59,543 nt of DNA from Mangrovactinospora gilvigrisea (GCF_001879105.1 NZ_MLCF01000059.1:1-59543); one strand, 5' to 3'; shown: positions 8,325-18,215, counted from the stretch's first letter. Made by a program: numbers and translations. The notes: generated by a model not told the origin, from the letters alone.

Positions 8325-10790
8325 GTGGGCGAGCCGGCACGGACACGGACAACTCCGCCGCGGCGAGGACGGCTCGAGCAGCCCGTCCGCAGAGCCCTCG
8401 CCGGCGCCGCCGCACTGCTGCTGCTCGGCGCCCCGGCCACCGCGGCATCCGCCGCGGCGCGGCCCGCGGCCGCGTCCGCGCTCGCCGTCGAGGCGGCCGC
8501 CGACCGGGCCCCCATCACGCTGGACAACCTGTCGCCGACGGCGCCGGTGAAGGGCGACACCCTCACCCTCGCCGGCACGGTCCGCAACAGCACCGGCCAC
8601 ACCTGGCACAACGCCAAGGTGCGGCTGCGCACCGGCACCGGTGCGCTCGGCTCGCGCAGCACGATCAACGAGGTGAGCAAGCGCACCACGGCCACCGCGG
8701 CCGACGGCACCCCGGTGGACGGCGCCGACCATCCGATGCCGGACATCACCGCCGGCGGCAGCGCCACCTTCACCCTCAAGGTGCCGGTCTCCAAGCTGCG
8801 GCTCACCGGCGACGGCGTCTACGAGCTGGCCGTCGAGCTGACCGCGGAGAACGGCGCCTCGCTCGGCATCGACCGCACCTTCCTGCCGTGGTTCCCGTCC
8901 GACTCCGGGGTGCAGCCGACCCGTACCGCCGCGCTCTGGCCGGTGGTCGACGAGCCCCGGGTCACCGCCCGCACCATGGCCGACGTCCGGCAGACCCCGG
9001 TGCTCCGCAACGACGGCCTCACCTCCGAGATGCGCTCCGGCGGCCGGCTCGACCGGATCGTCAAGCTCGGCGACTCGCTCCCGGTCACCTGGGTCGTCGA
9101 CCCCGACCTCGCCATCACCGCGGACGCCATGGCCGGCGGCTACCGGGTGGCGAGCGGCAGCGGCACCAAGGCCGGCTCCGGCGGCACCGCCGCCAAGCAG
9201 TGGCTGACGGAGCTGCAGTGGGCGATGGTCGACTACAAGGACGCCGCCCAGGCCCGCAAGCAGCTCGCCGAGAACGGCGGCTCGTCCACGCCCTCGTCCA
9301 CCGCCTCGCCGTCCGCGACCGCCTCGCCCAGCGACACCGGCTCGCCCTCGCCCTCGGCCTCCGCCGGCGCGTCCGGCTCCGGGGGCACCCAGCCCAACCC
9401 CGCCGACTACCCGCACGACGACGTGGTGGGGCTGCCCGTCGGCGACCCCGACCTCGCCTCCATCGCGCACCGGGGGCACGGCTCCGCGCAGCTGTCGACG
9501 CTGCTGTCCAACGCCCAGGAGCTCAGCGCCAACGCCAGCACCGCGCTCAAGCTCGGCGTCCAGCCGCGCACCGATGTGGCCTGGCCGGTCCAGGGCTGGC
9601 TGGACTCCTCGATCATCGCCACCGGCAAGCAGGCCAAGGCCAGCTCCTTCATCGCCAACAGCGACAGCATCGGCCGCTCCGGCCTGCCCTACACCCCGTC
9701 CGCGCGGCGGAACCTGGCCGGCGGGCTGCACGAGGACGTCGCAGACTCGGCGATCGGCTCGATCCTCTCCCGCGACCTGTCGACGCCCGCCTCCCGGGCC
9801 GAGGCCGTCCAGGAGATCCTCGCCCAGACGCTGATGGTCACCATGGAGGCGCCGAGCAAGCAGCGCACCCTGCTGATCGTCCCGCCGCGGCGGATGACGA
9901 CCGATCAGGCCACGGTCCTCGCCGAGGCGCTGAAGGCGGCGGACAAGGGCGGCTGGATCGACCCGATCTCGCTGAAGCAGCTGCAGCAGACCGCCCCGGA
10001 CCCGAGCGCGCCCGGTCGCGTCCCGTCCGCCTCCGCCTACCCGTCCTCGCTGCGCGCCACCGAGCTCTCCTCCGCCACCCTGGGCCAGGTCGCCACCGTC
10101 AACGCCCAACTCCAGGACATGGTGCGGATCCTGACCGCTCCGCAGCGCGTCACCGGCCCCTTCAACGGCGCCATGATGCGCACCGTCTCCACCGCCTGGC
10201 GGGAGGACCCCAGCGGCGAGCGGGCCTTCGAGAAGGAGACCAACGACTACCTCGACGACCTCGCCGGGGCGGTCCGCATCGCGCCCAAGAGCAGCACCAT
10301 CACGCTCTCCGGGCAGAGCGCCACCATCCCGGTGACGGTGCTGAACAACCTGGAGCAGACCGTCCAGGTGGTGGTGCGGATGCAGTCCGACCAGCCGACC
10401 CGCGTCACGGTCGGCGACGGGCACCGGCTCAACATCCCGCCGCGCACCAACCGCCAGGTGGAGTTCCCGACCACCGCCACCACCAACGGGCGGGCCGTGG
10501 TCACCGTGCGGCTCTACGACCTCCAGGGCAAGGCCTACGGGCCCACCCAGCGCATCACCATCAACGTCACCTCGGCCGGCAACAGCGTGCTGATCGTCGT
10601 CGGGCTCGGGCTGCTCATCGTGGTGGTGGCGATCATCCGGATGTACCGGAAGCGGGCCCGGCGCCAGGCCGACGGCGGCCCGCAGGGCGACGCACCCCAG
10701 GAGGGCCCCGGCGAGGGTCCGGACGAGGGCGCGGACACGGCCGCCGATGGTGCCGAAGGATCCGGTGCGGATGAGAAGGTTGAGGGATGA
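8325..10790 (+). CDS. DUF6049-type secreted membrane-anchored protein
   Basis: The 821-residue protein begins with a signal peptide (hydrophobic ALAGAAALLLLG, then Ala-rich cleavage region), has a large extracellular domain with Ig-like N- and C-terminal parts, a Ser/Thr/Pro linker at about 325-355, and one C-terminal membrane segment (VLIVVGLGLLIVVVAIIRMY) with an acidic cytoplasmic tail. GTG 8325 follows GAGGGCGGAATCACGC; ATG 8220 is open but has no ribosome site. It overlaps murJ by 4 bp (ATGA). The corresponding mycobacterial gene (Rv3909) also precedes the MurJ gene. The role is unknown, probably in the cell envelope. Confidence 0.8.
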   Translation: MGEPARTRTTPPRRGRLEQPVRRALAGAAALLLLGAPATAASAAARPAAASALAVEAAADRAPITLDNLSPTAPVKGDTLTLAGTVRNSTGHTWHNAKVRLRTGTGALGSRSTINEVSKRTTATAADGTPVDGADHPMPDITAGGSATFTLKVPVSKLRLTGDGVYELAVELTAENGASLGIDRTFLPWFPSDSGVQPTRTAALWPVVDEPRVTARTMADVRQTPVLRNDGLTSEMRSGGRLDRIVKLGDSLPVTWVVDPDLAITADAMAGGYRVASGSGTKAGSGGTAAKQWLTELQWAMVDYKDAAQARKQLAENGGSSTPSSTASPSATASPSDTGSPSPSASAGASGSGGTQPNPADYPHDDVVGLPVGDPDLASIAHRGHGSAQLSTLLSNAQELSANASTALKLGVQPRTDVAWPVQGWLDSSIIATGKQAKASSFIANSDSIGRSGLPYTPSARRNLAGGLHEDVADSAIGSILSRDLSTPASRAEAVQEILAQTLMVTMEAPSKQRTLLIVPPRRMTTDQATVLAEALKAADKGGWIDPISLKQLQQTAPDPSAPGRVPSASAYPSSLRATELSSATLGQVATVNAQLQDMVRILTAPQRVTGPFNGAMMRTVSTAWREDPSGERAFEKETNDYLDDLAGAVRIAPKSSTITLSGQSATIPVTVLNNLEQTVQVVVRMQSDQPTRVTVGDGHRLNIPPRTNRQVEFPTTATTNGRAVVTVRLYDLQGKAYGPTQRITINVTSAGNSVLIVVGLGLLIVVVAIIRMYRKRARRQADGGPQGDAPQEGPGEGPDEGADTAADGAEGSGADEKVEG

Positions 10791-13168
10791 ACGCGCCGTA
10801 CGACAGCGAGCCGGGCTCGGGCTCTCCGGGCGAGGGCGGGCGCCGGGACGACGCCTACACCCGCGACACCTACCGGCAGTACTCGGGCTACGGCGAGGAC
10901 GACCCCTATACCGGTGTCGACGACCTGATCTCGGGCGCCGAGGAGAACGAGGAGCGCCGCCGGCAGCAGCAGCACCCGCTGCCGCCGCAGGGCCAGCAGT
11001 ACCCGCAGTACTCGCAACAGCCTCCGCAGCCCCCTCAGGATCCCCGGACCCCGCAGGATCCACGGGCCCCGCAGCCCCCGCAGCAGCCGTACGGCGGTGA
11101 CCCGGCGCAGGGCCAGTACCCCCAGCAGCCGTACCCGCAGCAGCAACCGCAACCCCAGCAGTACGGCGGCCAGCAGCAGTACGGGCAGCAGCCGCAGCAG
11201 CCCTACGACCAGCAGCAGCCCCAGCAGCCCGGGTACGACGCCTACGGGGCGCACGGCGCCTACGCGGCCGTCCCCCCGGAGCAGGGCCCCGCCCCCTACG
11301 ACCCGCGCGCCGGCGGCTACACCACCGCCCAGTTCATGGCCGGGCAATTCGAGGAGACCGCCCCGCCCTACGACTACGACAACCCGCCGCAGCCGGGCCC
11401 GCCGCTGCCGCCGGTCCCGCCGGCCGGGGCACCGCAGCCCTACGCGCCGCACCCCCAGCAGTACCCGCAGCCGCCCCAGGGCGAACAGCCGCAGCCGCAA
11501 CAGGGCGAGGCCGCCCCGGCGACCGGCGGCGGCCGGGTCGGCGGGCTGATGCGCTCCAGCGCGGTGATGGCCTCCGGCACCCTGGTCTCCCGGCTGCTCG
11601 GCTTCGTCCGCAACCTGGTGCTCGCCTCGGCGATCGGCATCAACGTGCTGGGCGACTCCTACGGCACCGCCAACACACTGCCGACGCTGCTCTACATCCT
11701 CATCGCCGGCGGCGCCCTCAACGCGGTCTTCGTGCCGCAGCTGGTGCGCTCCATGAAGAACGACAAGGACGGCGGCGAGGCCTACGCCAACCGGCTGCTG
11801 ACCCTGGTGGGCTGCATCCTGCTGGTGCTGGTGGTGATCGCCGTGGCGGCGGCGCCGTTCTTCGTCCGCCTCGTCTCGGAGCCGATGGCCAGCAACCCGG
11901 ACAACTTCCGGGTCACCGTCGCCTTCGCCCGCTACTGCCTGCCGACCATCTTCTTCATGGGCCTGCACGTGGTGCTCGGTCAGATCCTCAACGCCCGCAA
12001 CCGGTTCGGGGCGATGATGTGGACGCCGGTCCTCAACAACATCGTCATCATCACCTCCTGCGGCCTCTTCATCTGGGTCTACGGCCCGTTCCGCTCCACC
12101 CACTTCGACCCGGCGACGGTTCCCGACGCGGGCGTCCGGCTGCTGGGCATCGGGACCCTGCTGGGCCTGGTGGTGCAGGCGCTGGCGATGATCCCCTACG
12201 TCCGGGACGCGGGCCTGAGGTTCCGTCCGCGCTTCGACTGGCGCGGGCACGGCCTCGGCCACGCCGCCCGGCTCGCCCGCTGGACCTTCCTCTTCGTCCT
12301 CGCCAACCAGGCCGGGCTGCTGGTGACGACCCAGCTGGCCACCGCCGCCGGTTCCGCCGCAGTCCACCAGGGCTTCGGCGGGGCGGGCCTGGCGGCCTAT
12401 CAGAACGCCCTGCAGATCTGGCAGCTGCCGCAGGCCGCCATCACCGTCTCGATCATGACGGCGGTGCTGCCGCGGATCTCCCGGGCCGCCGTCGACGGCG
12501 ACCACAGCGCGGTCCGCGACGACCTCTCCTACGGGCTGCGCACCTCCGCGGTGGCGATCGTCCCCTGCGCCTTCCTCTTCCTGGCGCTCGGCCCGCAGAT
12601 CGGCGGGACGCTCTTCGGCATCGGCACCGGCAGCCAGTCCTCGCAGTCGCTGGGCATCATCCTGATGGCCTTCTCGCTGGGTCTGATCCCCTTCTCCGCC
12701 CAGTACGTGATGCTCCGCGGTTTCTACGCCTACGAGGACACCAAGACACCCTTCTACAACACCGTCTGGGTGGCCGCCTGCACCGCAGCCCTCTCCGGGA
12801 TCGCCTATCTGGTGCTGCCGGCCCGCTTCGCGGTGGCCGGGATGGCCGCCGGCTACGGCATCGCCTACCTGGTCGGCGTCGTGGTGGCCTCCGGCCGGCT
12901 CCGGCGCCGGCTGGGCGACCTGGACGGGGCCCGGATCATGCGGACCTATCTGCGGCTCTGCGGCGCCTGCGTCCCGGCGACGATCGTCGCCTACCTGGTG
13001 GCCCGGCTCATCTCCCACCTGATCGGCGCATCGTGGTTCGCCTCGATCGCCGGGCTGGCCGTCGGCGCCGCGGTCTTCCTCCCGATGTTCGTGATCGGCG
13101 CCCGGCTGCTGCGGATCGAGGAGATGAACGCCCTCGTCGCAACGGTGCGGGGCAAGCTCGGCCGCTGA
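10787..13168 (+). CDS. murJ: Lipid II flippase MurJ
   Basis: The 793-residue protein has about 245 N-terminal residues rich in Pro, Gln and Tyr (cytoplasmic, low complexity), then a MviN/MurJ core of about 14 membrane segments starting at RSSAVMASGTLVSRLLGFVR. MurJ moves lipid II to the outer membrane face for peptidoglycan synthesis. Its start overlaps the DUF6049 gene by 4 bp, so translation is probably coupled. In mycobacteria MurJ carries a fused C-terminal pseudokinase and an extracellular domain; here those domains are a separate gene directly downstream. Confidence 0.95.
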   Translation: MNAPYDSEPGSGSPGEGGRRDDAYTRDTYRQYSGYGEDDPYTGVDDLISGAEENEERRRQQQHPLPPQGQQYPQYSQQPPQPPQDPRTPQDPRAPQPPQQPYGGDPAQGQYPQQPYPQQQPQPQQYGGQQQYGQQPQQPYDQQQPQQPGYDAYGAHGAYAAVPPEQGPAPYDPRAGGYTTAQFMAGQFEETAPPYDYDNPPQPGPPLPPVPPAGAPQPYAPHPQQYPQPPQGEQPQPQQGEAAPATGGGRVGGLMRSSAVMASGTLVSRLLGFVRNLVLASAIGINVLGDSYGTANTLPTLLYILIAGGALNAVFVPQLVRSMKNDKDGGEAYANRLLTLVGCILLVLVVIAVAAAPFFVRLVSEPMASNPDNFRVTVAFARYCLPTIFFMGLHVVLGQILNARNRFGAMMWTPVLNNIVIITSCGLFIWVYGPFRSTHFDPATVPDAGVRLLGIGTLLGLVVQALAMIPYVRDAGLRFRPRFDWRGHGLGHAARLARWTFLFVLANQAGLLVTTQLATAAGSAAVHQGFGGAGLAAYQNALQIWQLPQAAITVSIMTAVLPRISRAAVDGDHSAVRDDLSYGLRTSAVAIVPCAFLFLALGPQIGGTLFGIGTGSQSSQSLGIILMAFSLGLIPFSAQYVMLRGFYAYEDTKTPFYNTVWVAACTAALSGIAYLVLPARFAVAGMAAGYGIAYLVGVVVASGRLRRRLGDLDGARIMRTYLRLCGACVPATIVAYLVARLISHLIGASWFASIAGLAVGAAVFLPMFVIGARLLRIEEMNALVATVRGKLGR

Positions 13169-13312
13169 ATCCGCGGCTCCGCCGAGGCAGGTGCCGCCGG
13201 ATCTGTCCGAATCAACATGCAACCCGAGAGACCTTCGGCAGGTCGTACAGACCCCCGGGTAGCGGGCACAATTATCCTTCGGGACTTCAAGCGATGGGGA
13301 GGCAGGACGACG

Positions 13313-15277
13313 GTGGCGGAACGCAGCGAGGCCGCCGTCGACGTGGCGGAGGAGCGGGGCCCGGCCCCGAAGAAGCCGCTTAACGACGACGGCGCGACGC
13401 CCGGAGCGAAGCAGGACGCGGCCCCCGCCGACGAGGTCGGTGAGACCGGGGGCGGCGACGGGGTTCCACGTGAAACACCGTCCGATCCGGAGGCCGATCC
13501 GGCCGCACGATCGGAAGCCGATCCGGCGCGCGATTCCGCCGACGACACCGACGACACCGACGACACCGACGACACCGACAACTCTGACCGCTCTGACGAC
13601 GCTCACGACGCTGACGACACCGAAGGTTCCGGCGGCGACGAGGGGGACCAGGCCGAGCCGGCGGAGCCCGCCGCCGCGCCCGAGATGCACAGCGGCCACC
13701 GCCTCGCCGACCGCTACCGGCTCGAGGAGTGCGTCGCCAAGGCGTCCGGCTTCAGCAGTTGGCGCGCCATGGACGAGAAGCTCCGCCGCGCCGTCGGCAT
13801 CTATGTCCTCGCCTCCGACCACCCCCGCGCCGACCGCGTCATCGCCGCCGCCCGTTCCGCGGCCCTCCTCCCCGACCCGCGGTTCGTCCACGTCCTCGAC
13901 GCCGTCAAGGAGAACGGCACCGCGTACGTGGTCCGCGAGTGGCTGCCGGACGGCGCCAGCCTCGACACCCTGCTCTCCGAGGGCGCCCAGGAGCCGTACG
14001 ACTCCTACCAGATGACCCGTCAGGTCTCCGCGGCGCTCGCCGCCGCCCGCCGCGGCGGCCTCTCCCACCTCCGCCTCCACCCGTCCTGCGTGCTGCGCAC
14101 CGACAGCGGCCAGTACCGCATCAACGGCCTCGCCGTGGACGCCGCGCTGCACGGCATCGACGGCACCGGGATGAGCGAGAGCGAGCAGCAGGCCTCCGAC
14201 ACCCGCGCGCTCGGCGCGATGCTCTACGCCTCGCTCTGCGGCCACTGGCCCGAGCCGGACGGCGGCCACGGCCTCCCCGGCATCCCCGCCAACCTCGGGC
14301 TGGTCCCGCCCGACCAGGTGATCGCCGGCGTCAACCGCCCGCTCGCCGACATCGCGGTGCGCGCACTGGCCGCCGGCCGCGCGGAGGTGCTGCCGCACCA
14401 GTACGACGAGCCGCTGGGCACCCCGGCGGAGGTCTCCGCGGCGGTCTCGGCGATGCCCAAGGTGGCCCCGCCGGAGCCGGACCCCGTCCCCACCTACAGC
14501 GCCACCGGCTGGTCGCCGTACCCCGGCGCCCCGGCCTCGCGCGGCGCCGCCCCCAACGGCGGCCGTCCGGGCGGCGCAGGCCCGACAGGGCCCGCCACGG
14601 CCCAGGTGCCGGCGACGCCCCCGGCGCTGCCCGGCCGCACCGGACGGGCCATCAAGGCGGTCGTCACCGTGGTGGTGCTCGTCGCCCTGGGCCTCGGCAG
14701 CTGGCAGATGGCGCGCACGGTCATCGACCGCGGCGAGAAGTCCAACTCCACGGGGACCGGCGACGCGGCCAAGCACAAGAAGACGACGCCCACCACGGCC
14801 GCGGCCAAGCCGCTGCACATCGACGGCGCCACCGAGTTCTCCCCCCTCGGCTCACCGATACAGGGCGGCGACGCCGGCAAGGCCGTCGACGGGAACCCGG
14901 ACACCGCGTGGATAACGTCCGCGTTCTACGGCTACGCCAACTTCGGCAACCTGCCGACGCGGAAGGACGGCAGCGGCATCATCGTCGACCTCGGCAAGGC
15001 GGTCCCCGTCTCCGAGGTGAAGGTGAAGATGTACCGGGCGGGCGGCTCGGCGGAGATCCTCGCCGCGCCGGCCGATGCGAACGACCCCACGCGGCTCTCG
15101 GACTTCTCGCAGCGGCTCACGCCGCTCGGCCGTCCGCGCGCGACGATCGACGCAACCCTCTCGAAGCCCGTGAAGACGCGCTATGTTCTGGTCCACATCA
15201 CGTCGCTGCCCAGCCAGGGCGGTGACGGCTACCGCGGCGGGATCGACGAGATCTCGGTGCTGGGAGCGGGCCAGTAG
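13313..15277 (+). CDS. Membrane pseudokinase with extracellular discoidin-like domain
   Basis: The 654-residue protein has an acidic disordered N-terminus with a DDT repeat (about 77-88), a Ser/Thr-kinase-like domain (about 130-380), a membrane segment (VVTVVVLVALGLG, near 450-465) and a C-terminal discoidin/F5-8C-like domain (about 500-650, with AVDGNPDTAW and IIVDLGK). The kinase domain lacks the VAIK lysine (AVGIYVL), HRD (reads LSHLRLH) and DFG (reads NGLAVD), so it is a pseudokinase. It corresponds to the C-terminal half of mycobacterial MviN. GTG 13313 follows GGGGAGGCAGGACGAC. A parS variant is read through as VPRET at 51-55. Confidence 0.85.
   Translation: MAERSEAAVDVAEERGPAPKKPLNDDGATPGAKQDAAPADEVGETGGGDGVPRETPSDPEADPAARSEADPARDSADDTDDTDDTDDTDNSDRSDDAHDADDTEGSGGDEGDQAEPAEPAAAPEMHSGHRLADRYRLEECVAKASGFSSWRAMDEKLRRAVGIYVLASDHPRADRVIAAARSAALLPDPRFVHVLDAVKENGTAYVVREWLPDGASLDTLLSEGAQEPYDSYQMTRQVSAALAAARRGGLSHLRLHPSCVLRTDSGQYRINGLAVDAALHGIDGTGMSESEQQASDTRALGAMLYASLCGHWPEPDGGHGLPGIPANLGLVPPDQVIAGVNRPLADIAVRALAAGRAEVLPHQYDEPLGTPAEVSAAVSAMPKVAPPEPDPVPTYSATGWSPYPGAPASRGAAPNGGRPGGAGPTGPATAQVPATPPALPGRTGRAIKAVVTVVVLVALGLGSWQMARTVIDRGEKSNSTGTGDAAKHKKTTPTTAAAKPLHIDGATEFSPLGSPIQGGDAGKAVDGNPDTAWITSAFYGYANFGNLPTRKDGSGIIVDLGKAVPVSEVKVKMYRAGGSAEILAAPADANDPTRLSDFSQRLTPLGRPRATIDATLSKPVKTRYVLVHITSLPSQGGDGYRGGIDEISVLGAGQ
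13463..13476. other. parS: parS site (one mismatch), coding
   Basis: GTTCCACGTGAAAC differs from consensus at position 4. It lies in the pseudokinase gene and is translated as VPRET. Confidence 0.75.
13541..13576 (+). repeat. GACGACACC x4 tandem repeat
   Basis: Four exact 9-bp units encode DDT-DDT-DDT-DDT in the acidic linker of the pseudokinase, followed by decayed copies to about 13621. Unit number is likely to vary between strains. Confidence 0.85.
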
Positions 15278-15282
15278 CACCG

Positions 15283-15975
15283 ATGCAGAGGGGAGCGGGG
15301 GACGGGGTGGCAGCGCCGGAAGGACCACCGAGCGACGCCGAGCTGATGGCCCGCCATGCCGCCGGAGACCCACGGGCCTTCGGTGAACTGGTGGGCCGTC
15401 ATCGCGACCGGCTGTGGGCGGTCGCGGTGCGCACGCTCGGCGGCGACCGCGAGGAGGCGGCGGACGCGCTGCAGGACGCGCTCGTCTCCGCCTTCCGCAA
15501 GGCGCACAGCTACGAGGGGCGCTCGGCGGTCACCACGTGGCTGCACCGTATCGTCGTCAACGCGTGCCTCGACCGTGCGCGGCGCGCGTCCGCGCGCCCC
15601 ACCGCGGCGCTGCCGGACGGGGAGGTGCGCGACCGCATCACTCCGCCCGCGGAGTCCGCGGAGGCGCCGGTGGTGCGCGGCGAGACGCACCGCGAGGTGC
15701 TCGACGCGCTGCGCGCGCTCCCCGCGGACCAGCGCGCGGCGCTGGTCCTGGTCGACATGGAGGGCTATCCCGTGGCCGAGGCCGCTCGGATCCTGGAGGT
15801 GCCGCCGGGCACCGTCAAGAGCCGCTGCGCACGCGGCCGCGCACGCCTGCTGCCGCTGCTGCGCCATCTGCGCGGCCCGGACGGCAAGGGCGGCGGTGGG
15901 AACCCCTCCGGCTCCGCGTCCGTCACAGAACCGGCGGCCACCCCGGCCCCCGGACAAGGAGGGCAGCGCGCATGA
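15283..15975 (+). CDS. sigM: ECF sigma factor SigM
   Basis: A 230-residue ECF sigma factor with region 2 (AFGELVGRHRDRLWAVAVRT, then DALQDALVSAFRKAHSYEG and TWLHRIVVNACLDRARR) and region 4 (LPADQRAALVLVDMEGYPVA, GTVKSRCARGRARL). Position after murJ/pseudokinase and before trxBA matches mycobacterial sigM. ATG 15283 has little ribosome site; GTG 15307, preceded by GAGGGGAGCGGGG, is an equally good or better start. The stop overlaps the downstream anti-sigma gene by 4 bp. Confidence 0.9.
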   Translation: MQRGAGDGVAAPEGPPSDAELMARHAAGDPRAFGELVGRHRDRLWAVAVRTLGGDREEAADALQDALVSAFRKAHSYEGRSAVTTWLHRIVVNACLDRARRASARPTAALPDGEVRDRITPPAESAEAPVVRGETHREVLDALRALPADQRAALVLVDMEGYPVAEAARILEVPPGTVKSRCARGRARLLPLLRHLRGPDGKGGGGNPSGSASVTEPAATPAPGQGGQRA

Positions 15976-17051
15976 CCCACGCCCAGCCCTTCCCCGACCC
16001 CACTCACCCCACCCTGGAAGACCTCTCCCTGCTCGCCACCCACGCCGCAGCGGTCGACACGGACGAGCAGCCCCCCACGGCGGCCGCGCCGGAGCGCTCC
16101 GGGGCAGACGGCGACGCCGGCGTCCGCGTCCCCGGTCCGGCCGGTACAGCCGACGACGCCGCCCAGCAGTCCGACGCGTCCGAATCCACCGTGCGCGACG
16201 GCGAGGCGGACGGCGGGCTTCCCGCGCCGCGGGACGAGGCCGAGGGGCTCTCGGGGGCGCAGGTGGCTGCGCTGCGTGCGCATCTGGAGGGGTGTGCCGA
16301 GTGCGCGGCCGCGCACCAGGAGCTGACGGCGCTTCCCGCCGTGCTGCGCGGCCTCGGCAAGAGCACCGCCGAGCCGATGCCGGACGACGTCTTCGCGCGC
16401 CTCACCGAGGCGCTCACCGCCGAGGCCGACGCCCGCACCGCTGCCACCGCCGCCGCGCCCCCTGTTTCACGTGAAACCGGCGCGCGCCGCACCGCGCCGC
16501 CCACGCGCGACGACGCGACGCGGCCCCCCGCGCGCCGCGCTCCCGCCCGCGCACCGCGCCGCAAGCGCTGGCTGGCGCGCGCCGTGCTCGCCACCGCCGC
16601 GCTCGCCGTCGTGGCCGGCGGCGCAGTCGCGGTCGTCCGTACGCTGGCGCCGTCCCACAACGACCTCAGCGCCGGCAGCGGCGCGAAGAGCAACACCGGC
16701 TCCGCCTCCGCACCCCACCACGGCCCCGTCTACACCGATGCGGGCCTCACCGACCAGGTCCACCGCCTCGTCCAGGGATCCACCCGGCACAGCACCACCC
16801 AGCAGCAGCCCGAGTCCGCCCCCAGCCCCAACTCCGCGCGCCCGACCACCTCCTGCGCCCCGCCGCAGGCACCGGGTCAGACGCAGGCGAAGGCCGCACC
16901 GCTCGCCTCCGGCCCCGGCACCTACCAAGGGCGCGCCGTCACCGTGCTCGTCTACCCGGACGGCCCGACGCGGCTCCGCGTCTACCTCCTTCCGGACCCC
17001 TGCACCTCGGCCGCCGCCCACCCGCTCCTGGTGCGCAGCATCCCCCGCTGA
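15972..17051 (+). CDS. Zinc-type anti-sigma factor, probable SigM partner
   Basis: The 359-residue protein overlaps sigM by ATGA, the usual sign of a sigma/anti-sigma pair. It contains a ZAS-like motif, His104-x3-Cys108-x2-Cys111 (AHLEGCAEC), followed by a helical sigma-binding stretch, an Arg/Pro-rich linker, one membrane segment (AVLATAALAVVAGGAVAVV, near 200-220) and an extracellular C-terminal domain with two cysteines. A perfect parS site is read through as VSRET. The N-terminal 95 residues are low complexity, which is unusual for the family. Function is inferred from linkage and motif. Confidence 0.8.
   Translation: MTHAQPFPDPTHPTLEDLSLLATHAAAVDTDEQPPTAAAPERSGADGDAGVRVPGPAGTADDAAQQSDASESTVRDGEADGGLPAPRDEAEGLSGAQVAALRAHLEGCAECAAAHQELTALPAVLRGLGKSTAEPMPDDVFARLTEALTAEADARTAATAAAPPVSRETGARRTAPPTRDDATRPPARRAPARAPRRKRWLARAVLATAALAVVAGGAVAVVRTLAPSHNDLSAGSGAKSNTGSASAPHHGPVYTDAGLTDQVHRLVQGSTRHSTTQQQPESAPSPNSARPTTSCAPPQAPGQTQAKAAPLASGPGTYQGRAVTVLVYPDGPTRLRVYLLPDPCTSAAAHPLLVRSIPR
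16464..16477. other. parS: parS site (perfect), coding
   Basis: GTTTCACGTGAAAC inside the anti-sigma gene, translated as VSRET in the linker before the membrane segment. Confidence 0.92.
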
Positions 17052-17124
17052 AACCCCCTCCTGCCCTGACGGGCCACGGCTCGCCAAGCTGCTAACGTCG
17101 ATCGCCGAACCACCGCGGTGCTCC

Positions 17125-17151
17125 GGGAATGTCCACCGGTCCGCAACCGTT
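17125..17151 (+). promoter_or_regulatory. SigR-type promoter of trxBA
   Basis: GGGAAT (17125-17130), 18 bases, then GTT (17149-17151) matches the GGAAT-N18-GTT consensus of the Streptomyces disulfide-stress sigma factor SigR, which is known to drive trxBA. The start codon lies 93 bp downstream. Confidence 0.85.
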
Positions 17152-17243
17152 GTGCGGGGTGCGCGCGGCACTGCCGGGAAACCGCCGCCGCAGACCGCAG
17201 CAGAGCAGTCGAGCCAGTCGAGAGAAGCCAGGGAAGGCCCCCC

Positions 17244-18215
17244 GTGAGCGACGTCCGCAACGTGATCATCATTGGTTCCGGCCCCGCCGGGTACACCGCG
17301 GCCCTCTACACCGCCCGCGCCGAGCTCAAGCCCCTGGTCTTCGAGGGCAGCATCGACGCCGGCGGCGCGCTGATGAACACCACCGAGGTGGAGAACTTCC
17401 CCGGCTTCCGCGACGGCATCATGGGCCCCGACCTGATGGACCAGATGCGCGCCCAGGCCGAGCGGTTCGGCGCCGAGCTGATCTCCGACGACGTCACCGC
17501 CGTCGACCTCACCGGCGACATCAAGACCGTCACCGACTCCGCCGGCACCGTGCACCGCGCCCGCGCCGTGATCGTCACCACCGGGTCCCAGCACCGCAAG
17601 CTCGGCCTCCCCAACGAGGACGCCCTCTCCGGACGCGGCGTCTCCTGGTGCGCCACTTGCGACGGCTTCTTCTTCAAGGACCAGGACATCGCCGTGGTCG
17701 GCGGCGGCGACACCGCCATGGAGGAGGCGACCTTCCTCTCCCGGTTCGCCAAGTCCGTGACGATTGTGCACCGCCGCGACTCGCTGCGCGCCAGCAAGAC
17801 CATGCAGCAGCGCGCCTTCGACGACCCGAAGATCTCCTTCGCCTGGAACAGCGCGGTCGACACCATCCAGGGCGACGGCAAGCTCAGCGGCCTGACGCTG
17901 CGCGACACCGTCACCGGCGAGACCCGCGAGCTCCCCGTCACCGGCCTCTTCATCGCGGTCGGCCACGACCCGCGGACCGCGCTCTTCGAGGAGCAGCTGG
18001 AGCTGGACGGCGAGGGCTACATCAAGGTGGAGGCCCCCTCCACCCGCACCAACCTGACGGGCGTCTTCGCCGCCGGCGACGTCGTCGACCACACCTACCG
18101 CCAGGCCATCACCGCGGCCGGCACCGGCTGCTCCGCGGCGCTGGACGCGGAGCGGTTCCTCGCCTCGCTGGCCGACCACGCCGAGGAGCAGGAGCCCGCC
18201 GCCGCGGCGGTCTGA
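17244..18215 (+). CDS. trxB: Thioredoxin-disulfide reductase
   Basis: The 323-residue flavoprotein uses NADPH to reduce thioredoxin. It shows the FAD loop [18 protein letters not shown], the redox pair in SWCATCDG, the NADPH-binding [13 protein letters not shown] and the C-terminal FAD motif [19 protein letters not shown] 17244 follows GGGAAGGCCCCCC. A SigR-type promoter lies upstream and trxA follows after 61 bp, so the pair forms a thiol-stress operon ending at the hairpin at 18630. Confidence 0.97.
   Translation: MSDVRNVIIIGSGPAGYTAALYTARAELKPLVFEGSIDAGGALMNTTEVENFPGFRDGIMGPDLMDQMRAQAERFGAELISDDVTAVDLTGDIKTVTDSAGTVHRARAVIVTTGSQHRKLGLPNEDALSGRGVSWCATCDGFFFKDQDIAVVGGGDTAMEEATFLSRFAKSVTIVHRRDSLRASKTMQQRAFDDPKISFAWNSAVDTIQGDGKLSGLTLRDTVTGETRELPVTGLFIAVGHDPRTALFEEQLELDGEGYIKVEAPSTRTNLTGVFAAGDVVDHTYRQAITAAGTGCSAALDAERFLASLADHAEEQEPAAAAV

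Noticed and set aside
13541..13621. GACGACACC array considered as an iteron or origin-like element
   Set aside because: It is in frame, codes for an acidic linker in the pseudokinase and has no matching copies elsewhere in the window.
10535..14818. A 1427-codon open frame on the minus strand
   Set aside because: It is the antisense shadow of the DUF6049, murJ and pseudokinase genes in high-GC DNA. It has low-complexity Arg/Gly/Val composition and no domain.
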